Part shown: positions 37,295 through 51,000 of the stretch, in pieces | Numbering within the stretch: position 1 is the stretch's first letter | How the letters are laid out: each line of letters opens with the position of its first letter | Origin: Heterodera schachtii | Lineage: Eukaryota > Nematoda > Chromadorea > Rhabditida > Heteroderidae | DNA length: 64,000 nucleotides | NCBI GenBank assembly: GCA_023374025.1 | Contig: SIJG01000032.1 | Location: 707,197 to 771,196, forward strand | Reading direction: 5' to 3' | The notes under the pieces: generated by a model | Databases searched by the model: none | The model's input: the letters and a program-made list of their open reading frames with translations, nothing else | Told to the model about the DNA's origin: nothing | Translations under genes and position numbers: made by a program

Positions 37295-37735
37295 TCATTT
37301 CATTGCCCCGCGGGGCGCGGAGGAGTGTCCCCTCCTCTCCCCCGTCCAGGCCTCCCCGCTAAATCGCCGCGCCAAATGGAGAAATAATGATTGAGGCGTA
37401 GCTGTGGCGGCGATTGGTGGTGGTGGAGTCATCGGCGCGAATTGTTTTGGGAATTGGGCGTGCAGATTAACTGCTGGGGCGGGGAGGGGACAAGCAGCAA
37501 CAGAAGAAGCATGAGGAATTGGGAAAGTCGTCGGATAAGTGAGTGTGAGTGGATAAAAATGGGAGGGGGTGGAGCTCACACGGGGGAAGGGGATGAAGAG
37601 GGGATAGACCCCAGCAGAAGGGGGATAAAGCGGCTTCATGTGACTCTCATCAACCAAAAAAGCATAGCGTATGTATCCCGTCCCATTATTCACATCTCCG
37701 ATGCTTTTCAACCGTGAAAAATACAAAAGAAACAC
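37295..37735 (-). CDS. Proline-rich open frame, possible 3' exon of the next gene
   Basis: This is an unusually long uninterrupted frame (146 codons) for an AT-rich region, rich in Pro, Ala and Ser. A possible acceptor (TTGAAAAG before CATCGGAG, about 37700) is in phase with a possible donor (AAAAT/GTCAAC) near the end of the helical-protein gene upstream, so it could be an alternative last exon of that gene. It resembles no family I know. It may also be a chance frame in GC-rich promoter DNA. Confidence 0.25.
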   Translation of the reverse strand: MFLLYFSRLKSIGDVNNGTGYIRYAFLVDESHMKPLYPPSAGVYPLFIPFPRVSSTPSHFYPLTLTYPTTFPIPHASSVAACPLPAPAVNLHAQFPKQFAPMTPPPPIAATATPQSLFLHLARRFSGEAWTGERRGHSSAPRGAMK

Positions 37736-37975
37736 AAATTTGAAAAAAAAATTAAATTAAAAAACTCGAATTTTAATTTCTTCATAAGAAAATTATTTTG
37801 AGAATTCGTTAAAAATCAAATTCTTTCATATAAAAAAATTATATGAAACGCTATTGTATGAACTTCCATAACACTTATTTTGCACATGAAGAGAGCTCTC
37901 AAATGCCCTTTTATGGTCATTAAAATTAATATAAATTTCAATTGCTTACATACAATTGTTTTCATTTGATGGCAT

Positions 37976-40900
37976 TTAATTGTGCCATTCTTTCGTTGTT
38001 TGTGTTGTTGACATTTTCCCATTTAAATGGTCAATAACATGTGCCATCTGCGCTCTTAACAAAAAAGATGGTTCAAGTCTGATCAGTTGATTCAATTCGG
38101 AAGACAATTCAACAATAAATCTGCAAAAATAAATTAACGAAAATTAACCAAATAAATTGTTTTTGAACAAAACTGGTTTGCCGAAGAACAACAATTCTCG
38201 ATTGGATTTCCAAAAACAAAAAGCCGTTGCAATGGGAACAACAGAAGTGAAATTGATGGCTCTGAGCGCTGCTTTTTTGCCAAATTCAAACGAATTTTTC
38301 TCAAACTGATCAACAGATTATCGCAAAATTGACGTTCAATGGTGTAAAAATTGTTCAACGGAACAACGGTAGGTAAGTGACGAAAAATTGAGTGCAAAAG
38401 TGCAGCTGAATAATGGGATTCTCATTTAATTATTAAGGCAATAAATATTTTGAATAAATTATGCCAAATTTTCTCTCACTGAAATTCTATTTTTTTCGAA
38501 TTTTTTGGGTATATTTTTGAAAATTTCCAAAAAATCGATTTTGGTTGGTGTTTTTTTCGATTTTATTAAATTTTATATTAAAAATGCTAGAATAGCTCTA
38601 TAACTAAAAAAATGGCGAAATATGCGTATATTCTCATAAAATTCAAAATATGTATTAAAACTCTAATCAAATAAATAAATAATTTAAATCATAAATTTGT
38701 TGTTCCCCTTTTAATTATTATGCGTAAATTAATTATGAAAATAAACCAAAATAAACATACCGAAAGCATTGCCAGCCATTGAAAAAAGGCGCCATCTTTC
38801 CGTTTGTCCCCTTTTCATTGCAATTTGAATAATTCGCATTATAAATTGAAAGATTTCCTCTCTAGATTCCACTAAATCTGTATAAAATAAAGGAAATATT
38901 TATGTTAAAAGACATAGATTTTACCGACCAATTTTAACGCTTTTTTGTTTTAAAATAAAATTTTTATTTTTAAAAATGAGTCTTTTTCAATTTGACAATC
39001 CCTAAATCTATTTCAAATTATTGCCATCGGCGGCAAAATATCTTATTTATTAAGTTGAAATTTAGTTTTAGCTTTGTATGTATGATTATTTAAAAAAAAA
39101 ATTGTCAAAATATTACCAAATTTTGTGGTGGAAACCAATTCCTTGAATAGGAACAGCTGATGTAAATGCAATTTTGTTTGAGCAAGCGTCGTACCACAAA
39201 TGGAAATGGATTCAGAATTTTGGTCAAAATAATCAAATGATATAATTCTGCTGATAAGTTCTGCCCTTTGAATGGGGCCAATCGAAGCAAAAATTGGCAA
39301 CAAAATTTTAGCAAATGCAATGTTACGGCATTGACCACCACCCTTGGACAAAATGGATAGAGTCTGCAAACAATTAAAAATATTATTTGATACTAAAAAT
39401 AATATTTTAAATGGGGGCTGTGGGATGTCATGTCTCGGTGGGTCATTGCTGTTCTTTGCCTTTGGCAACAAACCTTTCCCATTAACTAATTGCACTAACA
39501 CATTCAAAATAGATATTTGTTGACCCAAATTATCCTCCAGTTTCAAATTCATTTGACCAAACTTATTTTCGGTTTTTAATTCATTGTTGACCAGAACTTA
39601 TTCCCGGTTTTTTTTTTCATATTTATCTTTTTCAATGTTTTTCATTAAATAAATCCATCACTTAGAAAACGATAATTTCAAATGGTTTAAAAGCCTTAAA
39701 ACCAAGGACACAAAATTAATGTTTTTTTATTTGTTTTTCACCTTTTCGACAATTTCCTCCCGGATTTGTGGAAAAGATGGAAAATTTGAACACAATTGTT
39801 CAACACATGCATAAAAATCAGAACCGCAATGCTCCAAAACGCCTTAATTAAAAAAAAAATATTTTTAAGTGTTTAGAAATAATGGGATGACGCGACCTTT
39901 ATGATGTGAACGAAGAAGTACCGTCCAAATTGATCGTAAGCCATTATGAACAATTTGTTCGCTCATTTGAGCAGTGAATTTGGTCAAAATCCATCGAATT
40001 GCAGAACAACTTTGCTAAATTAAAAATGGGTGTCAAATTCGTGACCAATGACCCCGGGAGCAAGTTTACACACCAAATAAATTTAGAAATTCCAAATTTT
40101 TACAATAATTCCGTTTGAATAAATGGACAATTGCTTCTTTTGTGTGTCGCTCCAGAACAGAAATTCGTCATCATTTTCACCATCTTCAGTGGAAGAAGAA
40201 AAGTTCTCAAAAAGCAAATGCAATTCTGAAAAAGCAAAAATTTAAATTGATATGTAGTAAAAGTTTACAAAAATCAAAAATTTTATTTAAAAAAGTAATG
40301 AAAATTTGATTTTTAAAATAAAGCACCCGAAACTGTCACACATTGTGCCTCGCAATCACTGCCACCAAATTGAAGCAATTTCTCATTAACTTCAACACAG
40401 TAGGAGAGAAAATCAACAAGTTCACTTTGGTATGATATTGACAATTCACTTTGTTCAAGTTTGGTGCGGGTAAACAAAATTTTCAGTCCATCATCTAAAA
40501 TAATTATTAAAAATAATTGCTTCAATAATTAGGTATTAAACGGCTAATTCCCAAATAATGTTATATAATGACCAATTTAAGTAGAATTGCAAACAGAAAC
40601 TTTCAAAAACGACAAAACTACCGCTTAAATATTCAAAAAGTTAAAAAAAAATACCATTTCCAATAAATTGTAAATCCAATTCACGCTGATCAATTTTTAA
40701 ACATAAAAATAAACGATACAAATGCACAATTCCATATTTCAATTTTGGTGCCATTTCGTTGAACAAAGTGATCAGCTTTGATTTAAAATCAGCGCAATCC
40801 TTGGCAATCTTAAATGCCATTTGAGCTGATTGCTGTCGGACTGTTGAATCATGCTCATAGACCAATGCATTGAGAAGAAAATTTTGCATCTCCATTCTAA

Positions 40901-43900
40901 TGGGCTAAAATAAATTATAGAAATAGCTTTATTAATACGGCAATTTTTATTTTAAAAAACAATTTTTATTTTTAAAACTGACTTCATCATTTAATGGAAA
41001 ATTCAAATTGCCAATAAAATGTAGTAGATTGGAAATAAGAGGACAGAAACTTGCTGATCCATTATTTTCAGAGCATTTCTTGAGCAGTTTATGCAAATGG
41101 GATTTGATGACGCATGCAATTTCTTGGTCATAAAATTCGAATAAATGGAAGAATATAGAATTGATGGAATTGCGAAGATTGACATTTTCTGATCGCATTA
41201 AACGTTCAAAATTTGAACTCAATTGTTGAATAAGTGATTTAAGCTGAAAAATTTGTATTAAAATTTCAGTGCGTGTATTACCTAAGATTTGTTCTTATTT
41301 TATGCTATTATTCGATTTGGGTTTAAAAACAAATTAAAAATCATTTTTTAATTTATTTTTTTTATTTTGAAGCGGTCTTTAAAATTCCTTAAAATTTTCA
41401 ATTAATCCCAAAAATTCCTAAAAAATTGGCAATTTTTGATTCAAATTTAATTCATGACAAATAATACTCAAATCTAAGGTTGACAATTTTCGAAAACAAA
41501 TTACTTACTTCATTTGAATGCCACTTTTTTGAACATATCCGCACCAAAATCAATGCCAATGCATCGGCCGCTATTTTCTTTATTTCGTCTTTATGACATC
41601 CAATTAGAGCATTGACAACAATATCCAAATCTTCTTCCAACAGCATAGCATCCGAAATGGTAACCTGTTGTATATATTTGTTCAGTGAGACTTTTCAAAA
41701 GTCTTGAAAATTTACATAAACAATTTGCACCTGATTTTTGGTAGCCCAATGAATTAATTGGAGTAATGCCCATAGATTTATTTCCTGGCATGACCAATGA
41801 ATTGTCGGGTCAACAATGCTATCGCAGAACCAATACGGTGGGTGGCAATCTTCAGAAATGTTACTGTATTCATGATAGATAAACTAGGACACAGTAACCC
41901 TGTTCACTGTCGTGCTGTACGGTATTTTCTTGTTTCAATGTTACAGTAAAGTGAAAAAGTGCGCGCAAATCAGCAAAAATTTTCCTAAGCAGTTGGGAAG
42001 TGCTCAGTTTGGGGAACCATAGACGAACTGTATTCTCGCGAATTGTTCTTTAAGGAAATAGTAAATAAATAAAAATTCAAAAATTACTAAAAATTTAAAT
42101 AATAAATTTATTGAAAATATTTTTCAATTTCTTCGTCTAATTCTGCCTGTATATTGATAGAAATAATTAAAATGCCCACTCATTCTTTGATGTGAGTGCG
42201 TTTGAAATTGACTGAACAAGCAGCTCAGATTTGTTCATCTCCATAAAGCGTAGAGCCATCGCATGGAATGCATCGGCCAATTCCGCTTCACACCAATGGC
42301 CCTCCAAGCAAAGGGTCAATTGATCAAAAAAATGGAGAAGTATTGTCTCATTCAACTTAATGTTTGCATCATTAAAAAGGGCAAAAAAAGGAACGAAATT
42401 TTAATTTAGACGGACAAAAATGAATTAAATAATTTCAAACGAAGTTAAAAAATGACTAAAAAATTAAAAGGATAAATTTAAACAACAAAAAACTTTCTGT
42501 AAAAGCCAGCAAGAGAAAAACCCACCTGATCTACCGAACATGTGCTAAGTAAATATTGCATCAACGAATATTTGTGCCGGATAAAATATGGAACTTGGAA
42601 CAGAAAATGCTTGAAAAACTGTTAAAAATAATGGAATTTAAAATTAATTAATATTAATAATGGAACCCCACCTCAATTGGAGCGGGTCCAACTACTTTGA
42701 AAATTGCAATCAGATTTTTTGCAATTGATTTGTTAAGCTCATTTGGTCCTCGTCCCACATAAAAGCAATGATGCCAAAGATGGACCAACTGATTTGAACT
42801 ATAAATTTTAAAATAATTAATATTGAGCAAATTATTTAGAAAACCATTGTAGAATAACAAATAATTTTGAAAAATGGAAAATTTAAAAAATTAATTTGAA
42901 ATTGGTAATGTTTTTATGATGAGCTCCTTTAAAAAATCTTTCTGAAATGAGGTTGTTTTTTGGGGTTTAAAGGTGGAAGAATCAGTTTCTGACATCAAGT
43001 TCGAGCCCGAATTCGAACAAAAAACCGAAACACCTAATTTTTTGATTTACGATTCTAGTTTTCGACTTTTGTGATAAAATTGGGGTTCAGGGCTCGAAAT
43101 AATATTACCGTTAAAATTAATTGATTTAAAACCAGGGGTGCCAGATCTGAGGATTTATCCTCATTTTGTGGCTTTTTGATAGGTCAATGAGGATTTTTTT
43201 GGAAAATGAGGATTTGAGGATTTTTGTGGCTTTTTGAAAAATTTTGAGGATTTTTGAGGCTTTTGGGGAAAATCCTCATTTAAATTTTGATAAATTTGGC
43301 ATAATGTTTTACAATTATTTAATAATTTGGGTTTGTAATAGAGCATCAAAACGAAAACAGAACCAATTTTTTTCCAAAAAACCACAAAATTAAGAATTTT
43401 TTAATGAAAATCTGCTAAAAATATGGTCAAAATTCTCAATTTTTCCCCCGGCGGCGCCTATCGGCACCGCCGGACCCTAAAAATCCTTTATTTTCTTAAA
43501 ATTTTTGCTTAAAATTGCAAAATTTGGCCTTTTTTGTGAACAAATCTGTTAACAAATCGCATTAAAAATTACAAAAATTTTCCCGGCGGCGCCTATCGGC
43601 ACCGCCGGCCCCGCTGTCCCCGAAAGTTTTTGAAAAAAGCGCCACAAAAAAACAACTTCGATTTTTCATGCTCAGAATTTCACAAAATGTCTATTTCAAA
43701 CAAAAATTGCTCAAATTTGATCTTAGACAATCAAATATAACAATTGAGCAGTTTAAACGTGTTTTGAAAAAATGAGGCTTTTTGACCCAAAATGAGGTTT
43801 TTTTGCATGCCTAATGAGGCTTTTGAAAATTTTAATCTGGCAGCCCTGTTTAAAACAATAAAACAAATTGTATCATTTTAATTTATCAGTGACTCTCACA

Positions 43901-44772
43901 GAACTTGATCAGTTGGACAATGCCTGGGTCGTGCAAATTTGCCTTTAGCATCTTCACCAATATAGCCAACGAATGCAAAGGAATGGAACAACCAAATTGG
44001 GGCAAAATTTGTGCCAATATTTGGCCCAGTGCCAGACTGTTGCTGTTATTGTTGTTTTTGAGTGAATTTAGGTAGCCAGACAGTGTGATTTGGCACTTTG
44101 TTGCCTTTTCGACATCAAAGCGTTTGCCATTTCTAAACAGGAATTCGGCCACCAAACAACCAACGGGCACATTCTGCAAAAAGAAAATTGTTTTTTAAAT
44201 GTATTCATAAACTTGATTGAACAGGTACAGGAGAAATTGAATTTTGAAAATCAAAATTTTTAAATAATTTAAATAAATTGATTTCGGATGCAAATTTTAT
44301 TTAAAAATCGCAAAATAAGTACAGAAAATGCCGAATTTTTTTTAATAGAAATCTTCAGATATGTAAATTAACAAACAATATTATTTTGTTTGGGAACAAC
44401 AAAAAAAAATACATGTAGTTTGCAGCCATAAAAGTGACATAAAATATATTTTTGGCACTTTTGCTGTTGATATCCCTCGGTAAAAAAAGGGGGGCGTGAT
44501 CATTTTGGATTGAAAATTTTTTCTTCTCATGTCGTAAAAAATTGTTCCCTGTGGTTTTCAGGGTGGCACCAAATTTGACCAATCTGCCCCACCTGTTTAT
44601 CCAAGCAAACAGAAAGCACATTCTCAGCAATTGATTGAAGTGATTGGTCATCTCCCTGATCAATCTTTTCCTTATCATTTGAAATCTGAGCGACTCTTCT
44701 GTCCCGATCACTTTTACAAATGCTTAACTGATCAGCCCAAAAAGCGCATGACAAATGGTGGTGGTGTTGCAT
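37976..44772 (-). CDS. Large helical (HEAT/ARM-like) protein, not recognised
   Basis: About 17-18 exons read continuously in style from 44772 to 37976. Well supported pieces include LSVCLDKQ joined to NVPVGCLVAEFLFRNGKRFD (44610 to 44179), SNQLVHLWHHCFYVGRGPNE (about 42795), EGHWCEAELADAFHAMALRF (about 42290), QEINLWALLQLIHWATKNQ (about 41780), QSAQMAFKIAKDC (about 40830) and CRNIAFAKILLPIFASIG (about 39330). The protein is almost wholly amphipathic helix, with no signal peptide, membrane span or catalytic motif, as in HEAT or armadillo scaffolds of 700-900 residues. I could not assign it to a named family. A 716-bp hAT-type element sits in the intron between about 43890 and 42800. The exact start and 3' end are uncertain. 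Confidence 0.65.
43133..43848. mobile_element. Non-autonomous hAT-type element in an intron
   Basis: Ends CAGGGGTGCCAGAT and the inverse of CAGGGCTGCCAGAT form terminal inverted repeats. The exact 8-bp direct repeat TTTAAAAC flanks both sides (43125-43132 and 43849-43856), as expected of a hAT insertion. The interior has TGAGGATTT/TGAGGCTTTT repeats mirrored between the halves and two copies of a GC-rich hairpin (about 43447 and 43583). No transposase frame is present, so it would need to be moved in trans. Confidence 0.92.
43445..43610. repeat. Two copies of GC-rich hairpin CCGGCGGCGCCTATCGGC
   Basis: The motif, followed by ACCGCCGG, occurs at about 43447 and 43583 inside the hAT element. 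Each copy is an imperfect palindrome (CCGGCGG against CCGCCGG). A fragment GTCGGCACCGCC with the following TTTTTGAAAAAAGCGC tract recurs at about 51721-51770, so related copies exist elsewhere. Confidence 0.75.
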
Positions 44773-45028
44773 AAATAATTATAAACCTCTTAAAATATGT
44801 TGGTTTTCAAATTTATCGAACAAAAATGCAATAATTTTATGAGTAATAAAAATTTTTTAAAAACACGGCCCGCTGATTGATCATAGCTGTACACATTATT
44901 TATACTTTTCTAATTAAAAAATTCTTTGCACATTTATCACTAGACAAATAAATTAAAAAATCAATTGTTTTTTTCCATAAAAAATCATCACTATTATGTA
45001 TGTGCGACTTCATTCATGTTATGTTCGT
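44773..45028. other. Short spacer between helical protein and SMAD
   Basis: Only 256 bp separate the SMAD stop codon from the start proposed for the downstream same-strand gene. It is AT-rich. The tight same-strand spacing would fit an operon with trans-splicing, but I see no splice leader evidence in genomic DNA. Confidence 0.4.
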
Positions 45029-48000
45029 TCATGAATAGCTTGTGCATTTTATTGGCGGCGCACCAACTTGCAACAAAACGCCTAAATTTGTGTGTTCTTT
45101 TTTCATTTAATTAATATTTTTATTTTAAGTGTTGCTTTTACTGTCAATCCAATCCAGTGGACCAGTGAGGTGAATTTCCAGCCAACAAGGGGTCGAAGTC
45201 ACATTCTGAGAAATTCAGCGATATTTGTAAATTTTGAAAAATTATTAAAAAAGCAAAGGGGCGAACACCCTCTTGATTTCCCGTAGATTTTCTGGATCGC
45301 TGATCAAGAATAAGACATCCATTCAGGCCAATTCCAAACCCAAAACTCGAACAAAGTTTTAAAATTTGGGTTTTTGCTCAAGTTCACGGGATTGGGAAAG
45401 GACGAACTTTTGCCTCTTTGATTTTGGTAATTTCAAAAATTGTCTGCTTATCATAACAAAACAAAAAAATTATCTTATTTACGGAAACACAATTAAATAA
45501 TGAAATAAACCATAGCTGTAAATTAATTAATTCAAAATACCCAAAAAAATTTACTCATTAAAATTGAACTAATTTTAATTGTAAATAAAAAATATCATTG
45601 AATTTGTTTAACTTGCCTGTCTTCTGTAGTCGGTTCCCCAGCCCTTTACGAAAGACATTCGGATTGTGCAAAGTCTGTCAAAATAGACAAGAAATAGTAT
45701 TATTATTTCTAGAGTGCATTTTTCTCCCCCCCCCCCCCCCTATCCTTCCACGGGTCAGTTCCGTTCCGCGGTTCCGCCCATTTCGTTCCCACCCCGGGAA
45801 TCTTCAAACTTACAGTTAGTAATTTGGAAAAAAACCATTTGAAAATTTTAATCGTTTTAAAAATTTATAATAAATGATTGTTTTATTTAAAAAGTTTTCC
45901 AAAAATTCGCTGAAATTTTTTTTCTTTTTCTTAAATTTTTTCAATATTTTTTGAAAAAAGGCGAGGAGCTGCTCTCATAATTTACATCCCTTTATGCTGC
46001 GCACAATCAGTTTCTTTTTCACCTCGTGAGAGAGTAAACTGCTTCATAGCCTTGTTTTACCGCGGTGCTCAACAGTTTGCCAAACTCAGACATTGAAAAC
46101 ACTTTGAGATTACAGTCTGAGAAAGAAGGCAAAATTATTTTTGATACAAAAATTCTCATTTACATTGCGGCACTTTGCAGACGGTGGCAGCGGGCCAACT
46201 GGAATTAAAATTTAAAAAAGGAAAGACGTTAAACGTTTATTCATCTTTGGCCATAATACGGGATGGTTGATGAATTTTTTCCAAAAAAGAACAAAGTTTT
46301 TTTTTACAAAATTTCTTGAAATTTCTTACGAGAAAAGCTCCAAGAATTATTTTTTTGAAAATTTCGGGGAGGGGGGGGGGGTGGAAACGATACGGGAGAA
46401 ACACTGATCAGGGGGAAACGGCCCCGATTACCCACCCGTTTCTTGCCGCAACATTTGGCGCTTGAATGAACACGGCTGCATGCTCACTGAGTGTTTCACT
46501 ATAAATAAATTGAATTTTTAATGGAATTATTTAAAATTTTTTATTTTATTGCGGCGATTATGTTCTGAACGATGTTTTGGGGTGTATCCTCCCAAAATTA
46601 ATATATATAATATTTTTACTGACCAATATACGTCACCACCAATGTTGTAAATGCGGGCACCTAGCACACAAGAAAAACAATTAATTTTAAAACAATTAAT
46701 TTTAATGTAGTAAATAAAATTATTACCTTTCCCAATGCATTTACGTGCGTCCAACACAGCACCAGTCCGATTAATATTCGGCAATTGGCCTTAATAGACA
46801 AAAAAAAATCATTTAATTAATTTTTTTTAATTTACAGACCAAGACAAAAACGGTCCTCCGCAGTCGGTGAAGTATAGCTAAATTTTTTAAATAGAAATTT
46901 AAAATTTGTTCCCTGATTAGATGGGGTCATACTTTTATATGAGTTAAAATGGATGAATTCGCAGATTAACCAAGTTAAGCATTAGTTATTATTATTTTTT
47001 CAAAATAAAAAAAATAGGAATTATAAGACCGATTTTTTTAATGAGCCAATTAATTATTCCCGCTTTGTTGACTATTAAAATTTTAATGAATTATTTTCCA
47101 TTTAAATTGTGAGTTCATCCATCACACACCCGTCAATAATAAGCGATGGTTTGGAGGCGTGGAACACTTCGCCGACCCGCTGGTTCAGCTCATAGTATGT
47201 GACCTTGCACCAGAACATTGGCTCCTCATATTGAATGACGGAAATGCCATTGGGCAGCGACAGGGACGGAGGTGTACTGCAAAAAATGTCGTCACAAAAT
47301 GAATAAAATATAGAATTCTGCAAAATGCATATCATTCCGCCAAATTTGAAATGGGCGGAATTAACCAAGCGCAAGCATTTTTTTCTCTCTCTCTTCGGTT
47401 CAAAAATTTTTACAGGAGACTAATTATTTTTCAAAATTATATGCGCTATGGGCGAAAAAAAATTCATGTTTATTAGTTTTTCGCACAAAAAGGGTCGACC
47501 CCCACCCCCCTTTATTGTACGACCCATTTGCACCATATTCAAATGTTTTGGAAATAAAATAAATCAAATTATCAATCGGATCGATGAATTGGATCACACC
47601 AACGAAGAAAAAAAAACGTTGGGTTAAATCAACCACCACCACCATACCACACTGACTTCGGAACATTTTGTTGTTGTTGTTGCTGCTGTTGCGGTCTTTG
47701 TACCCCACAATCAGCCAAATCCTTCATAATGCTGTCAAATCGGGCCGCTTCATAAATCATCTGCTAAATAAAATTTAAAAATTTATAAAAATGATTTATT
47801 TATTTATTTGTCATAAAGAAGACCGATTGCGGGTCAGACGACTTGTTTAACACATCATTGGACGTTGACTGTCTGTTGGAGTTGAATATGAACTGATGCT
47901 TAATTGTTGAATTTTACCAAAATCAAAATATTGCAAGCCGGATTTCGCAATAATTTATCATTTCAATTAGCAATCAAGCAAGCGCCACCTGTTGGACAAA

Positions 48001-51000
48001 CAGCGGACTGGATTGGCCACATATATCCGAGCATGGACTCATCTGTTGGTCAAAATCGTCGGACAAATAGCCCTGAGGCGATCCTGAAGAGCATTCATTA
48101 GGCATAATCAACAAGTAAGTAGGGGAAATTTGAATACCAATTACAATTTTTAAGATTTGTGCTTATCAATAATTTGTTTTGTGAGATTAGCACAAATAAA
48201 ATAAAAATAACATTTCTGCAAAATAAATTTCTCAAATTTCGATTTTGTCCTTAAAGATCTTCAAAACGAGTCAATCATTTTGTGATTAAATCTATGATTC
48301 ACTGGAGACGCATGACGGCACCACTTTAAAAATAGCCGAAAATCTTTTTGTGGACAATGTTTGTTTTGATAAATTCCCTTTTTACGTACTTAAGAATTTG
48401 AAAATAAATATGGTATATGCAGATCGGTGAAAAAAAATGTGCGAATTGAAACAAAAAAAATTTAATAAAATATGCAAAATGTGCCTGCATTTTGATAACT
48501 GCTCGTGGCCGCTGACATTGGCCCACCATTCCGTTGCTGAACAAACGATGGGACATTTTGCTGCTGTTGTTGCGTCATTGTTTGTCCACATAAAAACGGA
48601 AAATTTAGTTTGGCATTTTTAGAGGTAGGTTGGATGAGGTGAGGATTCAACAAATTTATCACCAATACCTAAAAACGCGGCAAGTTTTTTAACAAAAATC
48701 ATAAATTAATGAATATTTAAAAGAAATTTGAGAACCGATTTTAACTAATAAGGTTTTGCAGTTTTTGAATCGAATATAAAAAGTTTTGAAAAATATTATT
48801 TCCGAATTTTTTTTTAAAGCCTCGGTTTTTTTGGTAAGAAATTACCCCAACAATTTTCTGCCGTGTCCATCATTTGTTCCTCGTCACCATTCGACGCTGC
48901 TGTTGCAATTTGTGCCGGCCCATAGCCACTGTCATATGCCGATGAGGATGAACAGGGTGGTCCAACGTCGTCATTTTCGAGCTAAAATTAGAAAAGAAAT
49001 GGACGGGCACTGGCAAACTGGGGGCAAGCCCCGTTTTGGGGTATAAATCCTTTTATAATTGACTGATTATCATTCAATAGTCCGATGTGTGGGGTTTCTA
49101 TTAGTTCAAAAATCTCAAAAAATTTCATCAAACTTTCAATAAAATTATGACGAAAAAATTCAAAAAAAAAAAAACCTTTTTCTGTGCATTTTGGTACTCC
49201 CCAGTCCTCCCTTTTGACCCCCCCCCAAAAAAAAAACAGGAACATTGCCTTTTTTGATAAATTTTGGAGCAAAAGCAATGAACAAATCAATGCAAATTTT
49301 CAAAAAAAAAAAAAAAAATTTTGCCCGCCAGGATACCTTCAAAATTTCCTTGTTATTTGAGGTGTCGATTTCAAAGTCATTGAGCGTTATGTTCGGCACC
49401 TGAGTTTTTAATTAAAAATCCAATTGAAGAATATATTTATGGAAAAAAGGGTATTACATATCCTGAGTCGTCAAGCCCTTTCGCATTGTGAACTGCGTCT
49501 TGCATGCCGCTTAAGTCGTCCCCATTTTCGGCTGCCATATTTCGCTTGACGACAATCTTGGGATGAATGCCTAAAATTTTTAAGGATAGTTGAATTTTCA
49601 CACGAAAATGGAAACAAATTTTAGTGTTTTCAAGGTTGGGGGGGGGGGGGTCAAATGGGCCCCGCCAACTGGGCCCCAAGTGCAGTTTTAGACCAATCTA
49701 ACACAATTGTCATGGCCCTTGAGGCCAAGTTGGGCCTGTCCTTTGTTTGTTTCACAGTTTGGTAACACCCCTAACATGGTGGGGCTTCAACTGTGTCCCA
49801 TGCAAGTTTAAGAAAAGCTCAAGTTATTTCTGTTGATCAAAATTATATATGTTTGCCATCATCCGAAAGTATTTATTTACATATCGGCGAATCTTGTACT
49901 TTTGGATAAGCTAATAGAGCTCGTTAATTATATCGAATGACGCCAAATTCATAAGATTTTGTTTCGATGATGGGCTCTGGTTTCTTAAATTTGGCCGGGA
50001 CGCAGTTAGACCGTCCGTTTTTGTGCTTAACGACGAATTTAAGCAAAAATTACGAGGCTTTTGGATGATCTGGTAATGGTAAGGGTTCACACAGATGTCG
50101 ACCATTTTCTGGGCTTTGTTGAAGGGATGCAAACATTGGGCAACCGGACGAAGTTGGTGATGAGTTAGCAAATCTAGTAATTTTATGAAGAAAAGCAACT
50201 TTTAGACATTTTAGCAAATTTGCCGGGAAGATTATTTATCATTTTTTTTACCAACACCTCTCCATTATTTTTAATTTTAGCATTTTTTGAGTGGGAAAAG
50301 TGAATGATTTAGTAGATACACCCTCTCATCAATGCAGCCCATCTGTTTTTTTAAATTTTTTTATTTATTCCGAAAAATTTGAAAGTGTAAGGGGTTAAAA
50401 AATTGATTTAATAAAAATTTGTTCAAACAATTATTACCAGGAAATCTGCAAATTTTACAGCAAATGAAATGCGGAAATGACTTCATCTGCCCACCATAGG
50501 GTGTTTGCTGCTTCTCTGGACTTAAAAAAAACAAGAAATTTTAGCAATTAAAAGCATTAGCCAAAAGGTTTTGGCAGAAATGCAATGAATTTTATAAAAA
50601 AAATGCAAACAATTAAGACGAATTCCTTCAGCTAGTGCACTTACCATGTCAAAGGGGTTAATTTAAGCAAACAGGAAAAGTTTTGAATTTGCGCAGTTTT
50701 TGAATTTTTGTAGGTGTCTGTGCCCCCATTCAATTTTTTATAAATACGTAAATTCAAAAATTACATTTTGTACACCACACATTTGACGTATTTGCCCTCA
50801 GCAATGATTGCTTTTTTTAATTCGTCCAGGCATTTTTGTTTTCGTAGTTTTTTCAGCAAACTTTTCAACTCTCTCTTCAGCGATGCGTGCTCAGAATCTG
50901 CCTGGAAATGAAAAAAAAATGATTTTGGTGTTTACAATTAGTCAAAATGGAAAGAAAACTAATTTAATACAGAATTTCACACGTAAAAGTGTTTGAAAGA

